A DNA stretch of 64,000 nt from Lysobacterales bacterium (lineage in GTDB: Bacteria; Pseudomonadota; Gammaproteobacteria; Xanthomonadales; Xanthomonadaceae): contig JADCRD010000001.1 of NCBI GenBank assembly GCA_014946745.1, positions 248,001-312,000 on the forward strand, written 5' to 3'. Both the position numbers and the translations under genes were made by a program. How positions within the stretch are numbered: position 1 is the first letter of the stretch; every line of letters starts with the position of its first letter. The notes below the pieces were generated by a model that was not told where the DNA came from, made no database searches, and worked only from the letters and a program-made list of their open reading frames with translations. Below are positions 26,749-38,158 of this stretch, piece by piece.

Positions 26749-27519
26749 ATGAAGCTGCTGTTCCGTCTGTTTGTGTTCGGCCTGGTGCTGGTTCTGATCC
26801 TCGGCCTGGTCGCCGCCTTCCTGCCGGCGTCGACCGCGCTGGGCCTGGTGCAGGACCGCATGCGCGACGTGCGCATGGAGGGCGTCTCGGGCAGCGTCTG
26901 GAACGGCCGCGCCGACGCGCTGACGGTGCGTGAGCGTGCGCTCGGCGCCTTCAGCTGGAAGCTTTCGCCTTGGGCGCTGTTTTCCAGGCGCATCGATGCC
27001 GACATCACGCTCGACGGCCCCGAGCTGAAGGCCGCGGGCTTCGTCAGCCTGAGCGGGCCGGGCAGCCTGCAGCTGCGCGGCATGCGCGCCAGCGTCGATG
27101 CCCAGCGCCTGCAGGGCGTGCTCGATGTGCCGGCGCTGGTGTTCAAGGGCCGGGTCGAGTTCGATCTGCGCGAGCTGGTGGTCGATCAGTACTTCCCCGC
27201 CAAGGTCGAAGGCAGCGCGCTGTGGCGCGAGGCCGCGGTGGCCGGCAGCGCCGACGCGGTGCTTGGCGACATCCGCGCCGACTTCGCCACCGAAGGCGTA
27301 GGCACGATTGCCGGTACCGTCAGCGATTCCGGCGGCCCGTTGAGCATCGAGGGCGGCACGTTCTCGGCCGGCCTGCAGGGCTTGAGCGCCGAAGCCACGC
27401 TGCGCGCCCGCGACGGCGATGCCGCCGTGCAGCGCGCCCTGCAGTACATCGGCCAGCCGCAGGCAGACGGCAGCTCGCGGCTGGAGATCCGCGGGCAGAT
27501 GAATCGCGTGGGCGGGTGA
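26749..27519 (+). CDS. gspN: Type II secretion system protein N
   Basis: 256 residues; N-terminal membrane helix (LFVFGLVLVLILGLVAAFLP), then a beta-rich periplasmic domain typical of GspN (VSGSVWNGRADALTVRERAL near residue 45). GspN is an accessory, often dispensable component. It is separated from gspM by about 220 bp with a repeat, so it may have its own transcript. No gspD follows. Confidence 0.85.
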   Translation: MKLLFRLFVFGLVLVLILGLVAAFLPASTALGLVQDRMRDVRMEGVSGSVWNGRADALTVRERALGAFSWKLSPWALFSRRIDADITLDGPELKAAGFVSLSGPGSLQLRGMRASVDAQRLQGVLDVPALVFKGRVEFDLRELVVDQYFPAKVEGSALWREAAVAGSADAVLGDIRADFATEGVGTIAGTVSDSGGPLSIEGGTFSAGLQGLSAEATLRARDGDAAVQRALQYIGQPQADGSSRLEIRGQMNRVGG

Positions 27520-27527
27520 GCGCAGGC

Positions 27528-28334
27528 ATGACATCGAGCCAGCCCACCCCCGAGTTCCTCGACCACGCTCTTGCGGTCGCCAAGCGCGCGGCGGCCGATG
27601 CCGCCGAGGTGATCCGTCACTACTACCGCGGCCAGTTCGAGGTCATCACCAAAGCGGACGAGTCGCCGGTGACCCGCGCCGACGTCGAGAGCGAGCAGGC
27701 GATCCGCCGCGTGCTGACCGCGGCGTTTCCCGACCACGCCATTTACGGCGAGGAGGAAGGCACCACCGGCAGCGGCGACTGGCTCTGGCTGGTCGATCCC
27801 ATCGACGGCACTAAGAGCTTCGTGCGCGGCTATCCGATGTTCAGCACCCAGATCGCCCTAATGTTCCGCGGCGAACTGGTGCTGGGTGTGTCTTCGGCGC
27901 CGGCCTTCAACGAGCTGGCCTGGGCGCGCCGCGGTGGCGGTGCCTTTCTGGACGGTGCGCCCATGCGCATCGCCCCCGCGCAGCCGCTGGAGCGCAGCGC
28001 GCTGTCGACCGGCAACTTGAAGACGTTGGCTGCCGCACCGGGCTGGAACGCCTTGGCCGGGCTGGTGCGCCGCGCCGGCCGCACGCGCGGCTACGGCGAT
28101 TTCTACCACTACCACCTGCTGGCCCGCGGCGGCATCGATCTCGTGATCGAGTCCGACGTGAACATTCTCGACATCGCCGCGCTCGCGGTGATCGTGCGTG
28201 AGGCCGGCGGCGTATTCAGCGACCTCGACGGCCGCGAGCTGTCCTTGGGCACAACGACCGTGCTCGCTGGCAACGCGGATCTGCACGCCGAGGCGCTGGC
28301 CGCGTTCCGAGGCTGGCGAGGGCTGGGCGCGTGA
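27528..28334 (+). CDS. Inositol-monophosphatase-family phosphatase
   Basis: 268 residues with the metal-dependent phosphatase motifs: GEEEG (Glu ligand, about residue 75), WLVDPIDGTKSF (about 88-99) and, near the end, NILDIAALAVIVREAGG. In Lysobacterales a protein of this type serves as histidinol-phosphatase (HisN-like) or acts on inositol/other sugar phosphates; the motif set does not separate these. ATG 27528 is chosen; a GTG at 27516 overlapping the gspN stop is possible. Stop overlaps the nudE start. This is one of three IMPase-family genes here (also cysQ and suhB). Confidence 0.85.
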   Translation: MTSSQPTPEFLDHALAVAKRAAADAAEVIRHYYRGQFEVITKADESPVTRADVESEQAIRRVLTAAFPDHAIYGEEEGTTGSGDWLWLVDPIDGTKSFVRGYPMFSTQIALMFRGELVLGVSSAPAFNELAWARRGGGAFLDGAPMRIAPAQPLERSALSTGNLKTLAAAPGWNALAGLVRRAGRTRGYGDFYHYHLLARGGIDLVIESDVNILDIAALAVIVREAGGVFSDLDGRELSLGTTTVLAGNADLHAEALAAFRGWRGLGA

Positions 28335-28903
28335 GCACGATCAAGCCGCCGTCGCAGCTGCCGACGATCCACTCCGTGCACGAGCTCGACTACGGCGGTC
28401 GTTTCCAGGTCGAACAGCTCGAACTCGAATTCAGCAACGGCGCGCGGCGGCGCTTCGAGCGCACCAAGCCGCGCGGCCGCGGCGCTGTCATTGTCGCTGC
28501 GATGCAGGACGCCGAGACCCTGCTGCTGGTGCGCGAGTACGCCGCCGGCCCGCACCGCTACGAGCTGGGCCTGGTCAAGGGCCGCATCGACCCGGGCGAG
28601 GATGCGGAGACCGCCGCCAACCGCGAGCTCAAGGAGGAAGCCGGCTTCGGCGCGCGCAAACTGACCGTGCTGCGCGAGCTGACCTTGGCGCCGACCTACT
28701 TCACCCACGCCACCACCCTGGTGCTGGCCGAGGATCTCTACCCCGAGCAGCTGGAAGGCGATGAGCCCGAGCCGCTGGAGGTGATTCCCTGGCCGCTGGC
28801 GCGCCTGCATGAGCTGATGCTGCGTGAGGACTGCTCGGAAGGGCGCTCGCTGGCCTCCATGTTCATCGTCCGCGAGTATCTGCAGCGGCGGGGTGCGCCA
28901 TGA
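28331..28903 (+). CDS. nudE: ADP compounds hydrolase NudE (Nudix)
   Basis: 190 residues; the Nudix box GRIDPGEDAETAANRELKEE (about residues 77-96) is complete with its REXXEE core. The N-terminal beta domain and RGRGAVIVAAM segment match NudE, which hydrolyses ADP-ribose, Ap3A and NADH-type compounds. Starts with GTG in the preceding stop and overlaps cysQ by 4 bp, a tightly coupled nudE-cysQ-mazG housekeeping set. Confidence 0.88.
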   Translation: MSTIKPPSQLPTIHSVHELDYGGRFQVEQLELEFSNGARRRFERTKPRGRGAVIVAAMQDAETLLLVREYAAGPHRYELGLVKGRIDPGEDAETAANRELKEEAGFGARKLTVLRELTLAPTYFTHATTLVLAEDLYPEQLEGDEPEPLEVIPWPLARLHELMLREDCSEGRSLASMFIVREYLQRRGAP

Positions 28904-29721
28904 GTGCAGCCGAGTTCGCGCTCGATGCCGAGGCACGCGCGGCGGTGCTGGACATCGCCCGTCGTGCCGGCGCGGCCATCCTTGAGGTCTATGCCCGCGA
29001 CTTCGAAGTCGAGGCCAAGGCCGACCGCAGCCCGCTGACCGAAGCGGATCTGGCGGCACACGCGCTGATCCGCGATGGCCTCAAGGCGCTCGCGCCCGCG
29101 GTGCCGCTGCTCAGCGAGGAGTCGGCGCCGGAGGAACTGTCCGAGCGTCGCAGCTGGCAGCGCTACTGGCTGGTCGATCCGCTCGACGGCACGCGCGAGT
29201 TTGTGAAGCGCAACGGCGAGTTCACCGTCAACATCGCCCTCATCGAGCAGGGCCGAACCGTGTTCGGCGTGGTCTACGCGCCGGTGCTGGATGCGCTGTA
29301 CTGGGCGCAGGCGGGGCAGGGCAGCTGGCTGTGCGCGGCGGATGCTGAGCCGGTGCAGCTCGGCGTGCAGCAGCCCGCGCCGCGACCGCTGCGCGTGGCG
29401 GTGTCGCGCTCGCACCTCGATCCGAAGAGTGCGGCCATGATCCAGCACCTGCAGCAGCCCCTGCAGGTGCCGCTGGGCAGCTCGCTGAAGTTCTGCCGGC
29501 TGGCCGAGGGACAGGTCGACCTCTATCCGCGCTTCGGGCCCACCGGCGAATGGGACACCGCGGCGGGCCAGTGTGTGCTGGAAGAAGCGGGCGGCGCGGT
29601 GCTCGATCTGGATGGGCGGGCGCTGCGCTACAACCAGCGCGAAGGTCTGATCAATCCGGACTTCCTCGCGCTCGGCGACGTCGCGCTGCCGTGGCGGGAA
29701 TGGCTGCAGCCGGCGGTCTGA
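28900..29721 (+). CDS. cysQ: 3'(2'),5'-bisphosphate nucleotidase CysQ
   Basis: 273 residues. Metal-site motifs: LSEESAPEE near residue 64, YWLVDPLDGTREFVKRNGEF near 88 and, C-terminal, GEWDTAAGQCVLEEAGG, with the WDTAAGQ signature specific for CysQ. It removes phosphate from PAP formed in sulfate assimilation, preventing inhibition of RNA-degrading enzymes. ATG overlaps the nudE stop. Confidence 0.92.
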   Translation: MSAAEFALDAEARAAVLDIARRAGAAILEVYARDFEVEAKADRSPLTEADLAAHALIRDGLKALAPAVPLLSEESAPEELSERRSWQRYWLVDPLDGTREFVKRNGEFTVNIALIEQGRTVFGVVYAPVLDALYWAQAGQGSWLCAADAEPVQLGVQQPAPRPLRVAVSRSHLDPKSAAMIQHLQQPLQVPLGSSLKFCRLAEGQVDLYPRFGPTGEWDTAAGQCVLEEAGGAVLDLDGRALRYNQREGLINPDFLALGDVALPWREWLQPAV

Positions 29722-29913
29722 CGTGCGGCTGCCCGGCGTCAAGCGTCGTCTTCGGGCCGGCGCTTGATGCTCGGACTGCGCACGTCGCTAGACCCGGGCC
29801 GGCAGCCGTCCCGACACACCCGCTCGCGGGCAGTGCGTTTCCCGTTGGCGCCGCAGGGCCGCGTGGCGGCGACGCCCGTTCGCGATTCCATCCATCCATC
29901 GAGGCTTGAACGC

Positions 29914-30726
29914 ATGCCCGCGCCCATCCCTAACCATACCGATCCGGTCGAGCGCCTGCGCGCGATCATGGCCCAGCTGCGCAACCCCGACGACGGCTGC
30001 CCCTGGGACTTGAAACAGAGCTTCCGCACGATCGCACCCTGCACGATCGAAGAGGCCTACGAAGTCGCCGACGCCATCGATCGCGGCGACTTCGACGAAC
30101 TGCGCGATGAGCTGGGCGACCTGCTGCTGCAGGTGGTGTTCCACGCGCGCATGGCGGAAGAAGAGGGGCGCTTCGCCTTCGCCGATGTCGCCGAGGCCAT
30201 CTGCGACAAGCTGATCCGCCGCCATCCGCACGTCTTCGGCGAGGCCAGCGCCGACGAGGCCGACGCCGCGCTCGCGCAGTGGGAAGCGCAGAAGCGCGCC
30301 GAGCGCGCGGCCCGCGGCGAGACCGACACCAGCGCCCTGGCCGGCGTGACCCGCGGACTGCCGGAATGGGCGCGCGCGCTCAAACTGCAGAAGAAGGGTG
30401 CGTCAGTCGGCTTCGACTGGCCCGATGCCGAGCCGGTGATCGCCAAGCTGCACGAAGAGCTGGAAGAGGTGCGCGCCGAACTCGCCCAGGGGCGCGGTCA
30501 CGAGGCGCTGGAAGACGAGATTGGCGACGTGCTGTTCGTCGCCCTGAATCTTGCGCGCAAGGCCAAGGTCGATGCCGGCAGCGCGCTCCGCCGCGCCAAC
30601 ATCAAGTACGAGCGTCGCTTCCGGCGGATGGAGACACTGGCGGCCGAGCGTGGCACCACGTTGGAGGCGCTGGGCTTGGCCGAGCAGGAAGCGCTGTGGG
30701 ATGCCGCGAAGGCGGAGGGCTTGTAG
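29914..30726 (+). CDS. mazG: Nucleoside triphosphate pyrophosphohydrolase MazG
   Basis: 270 residues with the full-length two-domain MazG form: an N-terminal NTPase site EEAYEVADAIDRGDF followed by ELRDELGDLLLQ, and a second site EELEEVRAEL with ALEDEIGDVLF. It hydrolyses NTPs/dNTPs to monophosphates and PPi and sanitises the pool. ATG 29914 directly begins the conserved part; the longer frame is not supported. Third member of the nudE-cysQ-mazG group. Confidence 0.92.
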   Translation: MPAPIPNHTDPVERLRAIMAQLRNPDDGCPWDLKQSFRTIAPCTIEEAYEVADAIDRGDFDELRDELGDLLLQVVFHARMAEEEGRFAFADVAEAICDKLIRRHPHVFGEASADEADAALAQWEAQKRAERAARGETDTSALAGVTRGLPEWARALKLQKKGASVGFDWPDAEPVIAKLHEELEEVRAELAQGRGHEALEDEIGDVLFVALNLARKAKVDAGSALRRANIKYERRFRRMETLAAERGTTLEALGLAEQEALWDAAKAEGL

Positions 30727-30735
30727 CTGGAGGCC

Positions 30736-30764
30736 GGGATTGGGGATTGGGGATTCGGGATTGG
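30736..30764. repeat. GGGATT hexamer array (single arm)
   Basis: Four hexamer units, GGGATT(G/C), run directly after mazG. Belongs to the family at 36784-36932, 41433-41576 and 56495-56519. Confidence 0.8.
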
Positions 30765-30803
30765 AGAAAGCGTCGCGCGACCGCGCTGGCCCCATGTCGC
30801 ATC

Positions 30804-30829
30804 GATAGGGTGGGCCCTGGCCCACCATG
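30804..30829. repeat. GGTGGGCC-family palindrome
   Basis: TAGGGTGGGCCCTGGCCCAC forms a near-perfect stem; same subfamily as 20348-20433. It lies about 75 bp after the mazG stop, with the TAG end pointing to mazG. Confidence 0.8.
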
Positions 30830-30947
30830 AGCTCCGCCCTGCATGTCACCCGGAGCCTCCTCCTCCTGGCTGGCAATTGAAGCTCACGATGCGGTAGCTC
30901 CTCGCAAGCATGCGTCGTGAGCCGGCGGCGCTTCCTCCGCCAGAAAA

Positions 30948-30977
30948 GCAGAAGCCCACTTTGCGGTGGGCTTCTGC
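30948..30977 (-). terminator. Rho-independent terminator of the class III aminotransferase gene
   Basis: GCAGAAGCCCAC and GTGGGCTTCTGC form a perfect 12-bp stem with a 6-nt loop. On the minus strand it is followed by TTTTCT, and it lies about 40 bp after the aminotransferase stop. On the plus strand ATTTTCC follows, so it may also stop mazG transcripts. Confidence 0.8.
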
Positions 30978-31014
30978 ATTTTCCGCGTGTCGACTAGCAA
31001 GCGTCGCGGACGTC

Positions 31015-32532
31015 TCAGGCCGCGGCCGCGGAGGCCTTGCGCGGGCCTTCCAGCAGGGCGCGACGCACGCCGGCGACGACCAGGTCAACTTCGGCACTGG
31101 TGATGCTGAAGTGCGGGGTGAAGCGCAGCGAGTTGACGCCGCCGTGGATCACGCCGAGGCCCTGTTCGCGCATGTACTCCTCGGTGCTGCCCGCGCCGTA
31201 GCACTTGAAGTCGCTGGACAGTTCGCAGGAGAACAGTAGACCCGTGCCCTGCACCTTGGTGATCAGTCCGCCCAGCTCGGAACGCAGCTTCTCCAGCTTC
31301 TCCACGAACTCGCGGCCCTTGGCGACGATGTTGGCCCGCACTTCGGGCGTGAGCATTTCAAGCGTCGCGCAGGCCACATCCATCGCCCGCGGGTTGGTGG
31401 TCATGGTGTTGCCGTACACGCCCTTGCGGTACAAACCGGCGGCGCGCGCGTTCACTGCCAGCACGCTCAAGGGATACTGACCCGCGTTGAGCGCCTTGGA
31501 ATACGTCTCCATGTCCGGCGCTTCGAAGCCCTCGAAGCCCGGGTAGTCGACGATTGAGAGCACGCCGTGCGCGCGCAGGCCCGCCTGGATCGAGTCGACC
31601 AGCAGCAGGGTGCCGTGCGCCTTGGTGAGTTCACGCGCGGCGGCGTAGAACTCCGGCGTGACCTGACGCCCCGGATCACCTTCGCCCATCACGGGCTCAA
31701 GGAACATCGCCTCGATGTACCAGCCGTTGGCGTCCGCATCCGCGAAGGCCTGGCGCAGCTCATCGACCGAGTAGGGGGTGATGGTGATCAGCTGCGGCTC
31801 GTGGTGCTTCCAGCTCGCCAGGTGCTTGGCATAGGTCGGTCGACTGCTGTCCGAGTAGAGCATCGGCAGCTCGGTGCGACCGTGGAAAGCGCCTTTCACC
31901 GCAATGCGCTTGACCCGCTTGCCGGCGTGGCGGCCGCCCGGATCGGTGTGCAGCTTGGTGTTGACGTCGGCGATGCGGCCGGCCAGCGAGACCGACTCCG
32001 AGCCGGAGTTCAGGCACAGGAACTTGTCGTAGGGACAGCCGCCGCGGCGATGCCCGACCTCGCGCTTCAGCGCCTGCGCAAGCTTCAGCTGCGACAGGCT
32101 GGCGGTCATGATGTTGGCCATCACCTGCGGTTGCGCCATCGCATCAATCACAGGCGTGGGCGTGTGGCCGAAGCCGAGCATGCCGTAGCCGCCGGAGTCG
32201 TGCAGAACGGCGCCCTTCAGCGTGATGACCCAAGGCCCGCGGGCTGTCAGAGCGACGTAGGGATTCACTGCGTCGTCGGTGTAGAAGTTGACGTAGTCCG
32301 CGTGGATCGCTGCCAGCTGCTCGGCCTCGTCAGCGCGCAGCAGGGCGTCGAACTCGCCGCCGCGCAGGCCTTCGAAGGCGATCACGGCGGCATCGACGGC
32401 TTCGACCAGTTCGGGGAACTGTGCGCCCAAGCGTTCGATCGTGGCCTCGTCGAGCCCGCGGCAGCGCGGCGCGCCGCCGTAGCTGCGCAGGGGTTTCAGG
32501 CGCTCGATCAGGCTCGGCGTGGCGGTGTTCAT
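31015..32532 (-). CDS. Class III (PLP-dependent) aminotransferase family protein
   Basis: 505 residues, longer than the usual ~430 because of an N-terminal helical extension. The fold-type I pattern is clear: GMLGFGHTPTPVIDAM, LCLNSGSESVSLAGR, KGAFHGRTELPMLY, and the likely PLP lysine in YSKALNAGQYPLS. Where most relatives have DEV(Q/H)TG after the aspartate, this protein reads VDSIQAGLRA, so the Glu-Val pair is replaced. The substrate is not assignable (ornithine, lysine or an omega-amine are possibilities). ATG 32532; its own terminator follows at 30948-30977. Confidence 0.85.
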   Translation of the reverse strand: MNTATPSLIERLKPLRSYGGAPRCRGLDEATIERLGAQFPELVEAVDAAVIAFEGLRGGEFDALLRADEAEQLAAIHADYVNFYTDDAVNPYVALTARGPWVITLKGAVLHDSGGYGMLGFGHTPTPVIDAMAQPQVMANIMTASLSQLKLAQALKREVGHRRGGCPYDKFLCLNSGSESVSLAGRIADVNTKLHTDPGGRHAGKRVKRIAVKGAFHGRTELPMLYSDSSRPTYAKHLASWKHHEPQLITITPYSVDELRQAFADADANGWYIEAMFLEPVMGEGDPGRQVTPEFYAAARELTKAHGTLLLVDSIQAGLRAHGVLSIVDYPGFEGFEAPDMETYSKALNAGQYPLSVLAVNARAAGLYRKGVYGNTMTTNPRAMDVACATLEMLTPEVRANIVAKGREFVEKLEKLRSELGGLITKVQGTGLLFSCELSSDFKCYGAGSTEEYMREQGLGVIHGGVNSLRFTPHFSITSAEVDLVVAGVRRALLEGPRKASAAAA

Positions 32533-32998
32533 CTGTCTGGCTCTCCCCGTTGGCTGGGCGGATGCGCTCGATCGGTGCAATCAAGGCCCAATAAAAACAT
32601 AAACTTAGGCTGATAGTATCACCCGGCATAAGGGCGGCGTAAGCCGCTGAGGTGCACACGCTTGGGTTGGCCTCTGTGTCGCTGAGCAGAATCCTGAGCC
32701 GAATCAGGGGCTTCCGCAGCGACGCAGAGAGAACCCGGTCGCCGGACTTGCGGATCCTTGCGTCCGTCGCAGGCGTTGGCTGCGCGGGCCCCCGCCGATT
32801 GGCGGCCGCGGCCCGCCATCGAAGAGCGCAGCGCTGCATCGCTCCAATTGCAAACCCAGGTGGGTGGGCGGACCAGGCAACGCGTGTCCGTATTGCAGAG
32901 CGGGCGCTCGCCGAAGAGGGCGCTCACCGCGTAGCGGCGGACTGGATTCCCTCGCGTAAGGTCTTGAAGACTCCGACCCGCAGTTGTTCAGGCCGTTC
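32533..32998. other. Intergenic region with AT-rich promoter-like block
   Basis: An unusually AT-rich stretch, about 32585-32632, lies 55-100 bp upstream of the aminotransferase start and probably holds its minus-strand promoter. GCGGC-TTAC-GCCGC (about 32636-32652) forms a small hairpin next to it. I see no gene in the remaining part, which also follows the 3' end of the exported propeller gene. Confidence 0.45.
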
Positions 32999-35542
32999 TC
33001 AATCCTCCGGGGTTTCGAAACCGTTCGCGAACACGCGCAGCGGCAGGCTGCGGGCGCTGGCGCTGTTGTTGCCGGCGCCCAGATCGCGACTGAAGCCGGC
33101 GGGGTCCAGCGACAGGCTGGCGCTGGCGTCGACCTGCGCCGGAGCCAGTGCCCCCACGTTCCCGCTGAGTTCGATCTGCAGGCTGCCACCCGCCGCAAGC
33201 GCTGCGATCTGCAGATCCGGCGCCCCGCTGCCGCTGGCTGCGGGGCAGCCTGTGCCGGTGCATGTCCAGGCGATGTTCTGCAGGCCCGCCGGAGCCGGTG
33301 CTTGCACTCTCAGCGCGTAGGCGACATCCGGCCCTGCGTTCTGCACCGAGACGCGGAAGCGCAGGCTGTCCCCTGGCACATACAGAGGATCGAGCGCGCT
33401 CACGCTGATCGAAGGATCGGAGGGCGACAGCAGGCGCAGGGCCTCGCTGTCGCTGCTGTTGCCGAAGTCGGCGTTGGTCGAGGTAAAGCTGGCGGTAATG
33501 AGGTAATCGCCCACGGCCGCGGCGCCGCCGAACTGGATGCTGCAGGACTGCGTGCCCTCGGCGCTGACCGGCGCCGAGCAGGTCAGGCTGCTGGTGCCGT
33601 TCACTGCGCTCACGGCATAGGTGCCGGCCGGCGCGCCTGCGCCCGCTTCGACCACGTCGAGCGCGGCACCGAAACTGACGCTGGTGCCGCGGTCGCGCGG
33701 GCTGGCCACAGGGGTCAGGCTGAGCGTGGTGCGGAAGGGCGGCTGGATGCGCAGGCTATAGGCGCGGGTGTCGCTGAAGGGTCCGCCCAGGCCGGCACTG
33801 CTGCTGTCGCTCACGCGCACCGTGAAGTTGAAGCTGCCGAAACTGCTGGGCGTGCCCGAAAGCAGGCCGTTGCCGCCGAGGTTCAGCCCTGGCGGTAGGC
33901 TGCCGCTTGCAAGGCTGTAGACAAGGGGCAGGGTGGCACCGGTCGCAGGCGTGTCGAAGAGCTGGCTGTAGGCGGCGCCGATCTGGCCGTCAGGCAGGCT
34001 GGCCGGCTGCAGCCGCAGATCGGGCCGCACCAGCACGATGGCGCTGCCGAAACTCTCGGCGAAGCCCGGCGCTCCGTTGTAGCGCGCACGCAGGGTGCGG
34101 GCGCCGACGGCGGTGGCAGTGAGACTGCAGCTGCCGGCGCCTGCGTTGAGCACGGCCGTGCAGCTGTTGCCCCGGTCGTCGCGGATCAGCACGTCGCCGC
34201 CCGCCGATCCCGCGCTGGCGACCACGTTGGCCGAGACGCTGTAGCTGTCGCCGATACGCACCGGTTGCGGCAGCAGATTCACTAGCGTGAGCGAGGTTTG
34301 TCTGTTCTGGAAGGCATAGACGGTGCCGGCAAAGGTCGCGGATCCGCTGCTGGCGCCTGGAGCGCCCGCGATGGCGAAGTCTGGCCCCTGGGTCACCGCA
34401 TAGCCCAACTGTGCTTCCTGCTCGCCGTCAGCAGCCAACAGCCGCTGATTGAGGCTCCAAACGCCGTCCTCAAGCAGGTAGCTTTCAAGGCTGCCCTGCA
34501 GAATGTTCCCGCTGATTTCGTCGCCCGCCAAACCCGCCAGCAAGCGCGATCCGCGAAGCGACAGGCTGAATCCGAACTGGGCTGATGCGGAGCCACTCGC
34601 GCTGCGCAGGCTGCCAGCCGATGACCACGCGCTGCCCGCGCGCGCATAGGTTTCGACCACGCCGCCGCCGCTTCCCGAGATCGCGCTCGCATAGGGCGCA
34701 GAGGCGGCAGCCAGATTGCCGCTGACGGCCACCGCCGTCCCAAAGCTTTCTCCCGCCTGAGCGCCCGCGCGCGTCCAGCGTGCCTGTTGCGACCAGGTTC
34801 CGTTGCTGCGCGCGAACACGTAGACCGCGCCCTGCGCGTTGGCCGTGAGCGCTTTGCCCGGAGCCCCGATGACGAGGGTGTCCGCGTCGATGCCAATGCT
34901 CAGTCCGAAGCGATCGTTGGCCGCCGCGTCTGACGCCTGCAGGCGGGCGCTCTGGGTCCAGCTGCCGCCGGCCGAGGTGAAAAGATAGACCGCACCACGA
35001 CCGCCGCTATTGCCCGGCGCGGCAGCCGCGAGGGTGCTGCCATCGAAGCTGAGCGCTGCGCCGAAGCGCGCGCTCTGTTGTGGGTCCGAGGCGACGAGCT
35101 TGGCGAGTGGCGCCCAAGCGCTGCCGTTCCGTTGGAAGAGGTAGACCGCTCCGCGCGCGGACTGGTGATCCGGCGCGCCGATCGCCGCGATATCGCCGGA
35201 AAGTGCGACGGCCTCGCCAAAGTAGTCGAAGTTGACCCCATCGGCGGGGGTGAGCTTGGACTCCTGCTGCCATTGCGAACCATCAAAGCGCTGGATGTAG
35301 GCTGCGCCAGTCGTCAGAGTCACCCCGTTGAACTCATAGGGCATGCCGACCAGCACGCGTTCGCCAGACGCAGACACACTCCACCCGTAGTAGCTTTCAC
35401 GCTTGGGATCCGTGGGCGGCACCCGAATGCTCGCAAGATAGCTTTTCGCCGCCGTCTGCGGATCCGCATTCGCAGGCTCTCCCGGTAGACCGGAGCCAAA
35501 CACGATCAAGGCCGCACTCCAGCACAGGCTGAGGGCTCGCAT
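32999..35542 (-). CDS. Large exported FG-GAP/beta-propeller protein with Ig-like tail
   Basis: 847 residues, signal peptide from MRALSL (ATG 35542). Residues ~30-420 consist of about seven repeats of the FG-GAP/integrin type, for example [40 protein letters not shown] and [19 protein letters not shown]. Residues ~420-830 form several Ig-like/cadherin-like beta domains, including a putative-Ig segment [20 protein letters not shown] with [20 protein letters not shown]. The last residues are [11 protein letters not shown]. Probably secreted or surface-displayed; function unknown, adhesion or binding being typical for the fold. Confidence 0.85.
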   Translation of the reverse strand: MRALSLCWSAALIVFGSGLPGEPANADPQTAAKSYLASIRVPPTDPKRESYYGWSVSASGERVLVGMPYEFNGVTLTTGAAYIQRFDGSQWQQESKLTPADGVNFDYFGEAVALSGDIAAIGAPDHQSARGAVYLFQRNGSAWAPLAKLVASDPQQSARFGAALSFDGSTLAAAAPGNSGGRGAVYLFTSAGGSWTQSARLQASDAAANDRFGLSIGIDADTLVIGAPGKALTANAQGAVYVFARSNGTWSQQARWTRAGAQAGESFGTAVAVSGNLAAASAPYASAISGSGGGVVETYARAGSAWSSAGSLRSASGSASAQFGFSLSLRGSRLLAGLAGDEISGNILQGSLESYLLEDGVWSLNQRLLAADGEQEAQLGYAVTQGPDFAIAGAPGASSGSATFAGTVYAFQNRQTSLTLVNLLPQPVRIGDSYSVSANVVASAGSAGGDVLIRDDRGNSCTAVLNAGAGSCSLTATAVGARTLRARYNGAPGFAESFGSAIVLVRPDLRLQPASLPDGQIGAAYSQLFDTPATGATLPLVYSLASGSLPPGLNLGGNGLLSGTPSSFGSFNFTVRVSDSSSAGLGGPFSDTRAYSLRIQPPFRTTLSLTPVASPRDRGTSVSFGAALDVVEAGAGAPAGTYAVSAVNGTSSLTCSAPVSAEGTQSCSIQFGGAAAVGDYLITASFTSTNADFGNSSDSEALRLLSPSDPSISVSALDPLYVPGDSLRFRVSVQNAGPDVAYALRVQAPAPAGLQNIAWTCTGTGCPAASGSGAPDLQIAALAAGGSLQIELSGNVGALAPAQVDASASLSLDPAGFSRDLGAGNNSASARSLPLRVFANGFETPED

Positions 35543-35752
35543 GGACGTCTCCGGGCGGTGAGGGCGCATCCGTGCTGCAACGCGCATGCCGTGTGTTTCC
35601 GCGCACAGGTTCTGTTGGCGAACGTGAACCACAGCGCAGACTCGGCTGCGACCGTCCGGTTTCTGGCGCTAGTGGCACTGGCCGCCGCCGATTTGTCGCC
35701 CCCGCTGCACACCCCGATAATGCGCGGCTGCGCTGTGCCCAACGAGACGCCT

Positions 35753-36783
35753 GTGAAAAAGACCGACTTCGACTTTGACCTGCCGCCCGAGCTGATCGCC
35801 CAGGCACCGCTGCCCGAGCGTTCGGCCAGTCGCCTGCTGCATCTGCAGGCCGATGGTGGATACACGGATCGGCACGTCCGCGATCTGCAGGAGCTGCTGC
35901 AGCCGGGCGATCTGCTGGTGTTCAACGACACCCGCGTGATCCCGGCCCGGCTGTTCGGCCACAAGGACAGCGGTGGCCGGGTCGAGATCCTGATCGAGCG
36001 CATCACCGGCACCCACGAGGCGCGCGCGCAGCTGGGCGTCAGCAAGTCGCCGAAGGCGGGCGTGCGCATCACCCTGGATGCCGGCGGCGAGTTCGAGGTG
36101 CTGGGCCGCGAGGGCGAGTTCTATCTGCTGCGCCTGCTCGGCGACGAGGCGCTGGAGAAGCTGCTGCTGCGCGCCGGGCGCCTGCCGCTGCCGCCCTACA
36201 TCCAGCGCGAGCCCGGGCAGGACGACGCCGAGCGCTACCAGACCGTGTTCGCCAGGCACGTCGGTGCGGTGGCAGCACCCACCGCGGGATTGCACTTCGA
36301 CGAGCCCCTGCTGGCGCAGCTTCGCGCACGCGGCATCGAGATGGGGCATATCACCCTGCACGTGGGCGCGGGCACCTTTCAGCCGATGCGCGCCGACAGC
36401 GTGCACGAGCACACCATGCACAGCGAGTGGCTCAACGTCGGCGCCGAGCTGGTCGAGCAGATCCGCCGCACCCGCGCCGCCGGCAGGCGGGTGATCGCAG
36501 TCGGCACCACCGTCGTGCGTGCGCTGGAGACCGCGATGCGCGAGGGCGAAGTGCAGCCCTTCGCCGGCGATACCCAGATCTTCATCTTCCCCGGCTACCG
36601 CATCCGCTCGGTCGATGCGCTGATCACCAACTTCCACCTGCCGCAGTCGACCCTGATGATGCTGGTCTCGGCCTTCTGCGGCCGCGAGCGCATCCTCGAC
36701 GCCTATCGCCATGCGGTGGAGCAGCGCTATCGCTTCTTTTCGTATGGCGATGCGATGCTGCTTGAGCCGGAGGCTCAAGCAGC

Positions 36784-36799
<16 letters not shown>
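35753..36799 (+). CDS. queA: S-adenosylmethionine:tRNA ribosyltransferase-isomerase
   Basis: 348 residues; builds epoxyqueuosine from preQ1 in t[23 protein letters not shown] at the start, [14 protein letters not shown] and [13 protein letters not shown] are QueA motifs. GTG 35753 aligns with family N-termini; ATG 35720 gives an 11-residue extension without homology. The C-terminal residues Gly-Ile-Gly-Asp and the stop come from a GGGATT repeat that begins at 36784. Upstream of tgt, the next step's partner enzyme in queuosine synthesis. Confidence 0.93.
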
Positions 36800-38062
<1,263 letters not shown>

Positions 38063-38158
38063 ATCCGGGGTCACGGGGTGCGCATGGCATAATCCGCGGC
38101 TTTGCGGCGGCCAGGACGGCCGCTGAAGCCCTCAACTGTCACCGGAGCGCCTTGCCCC

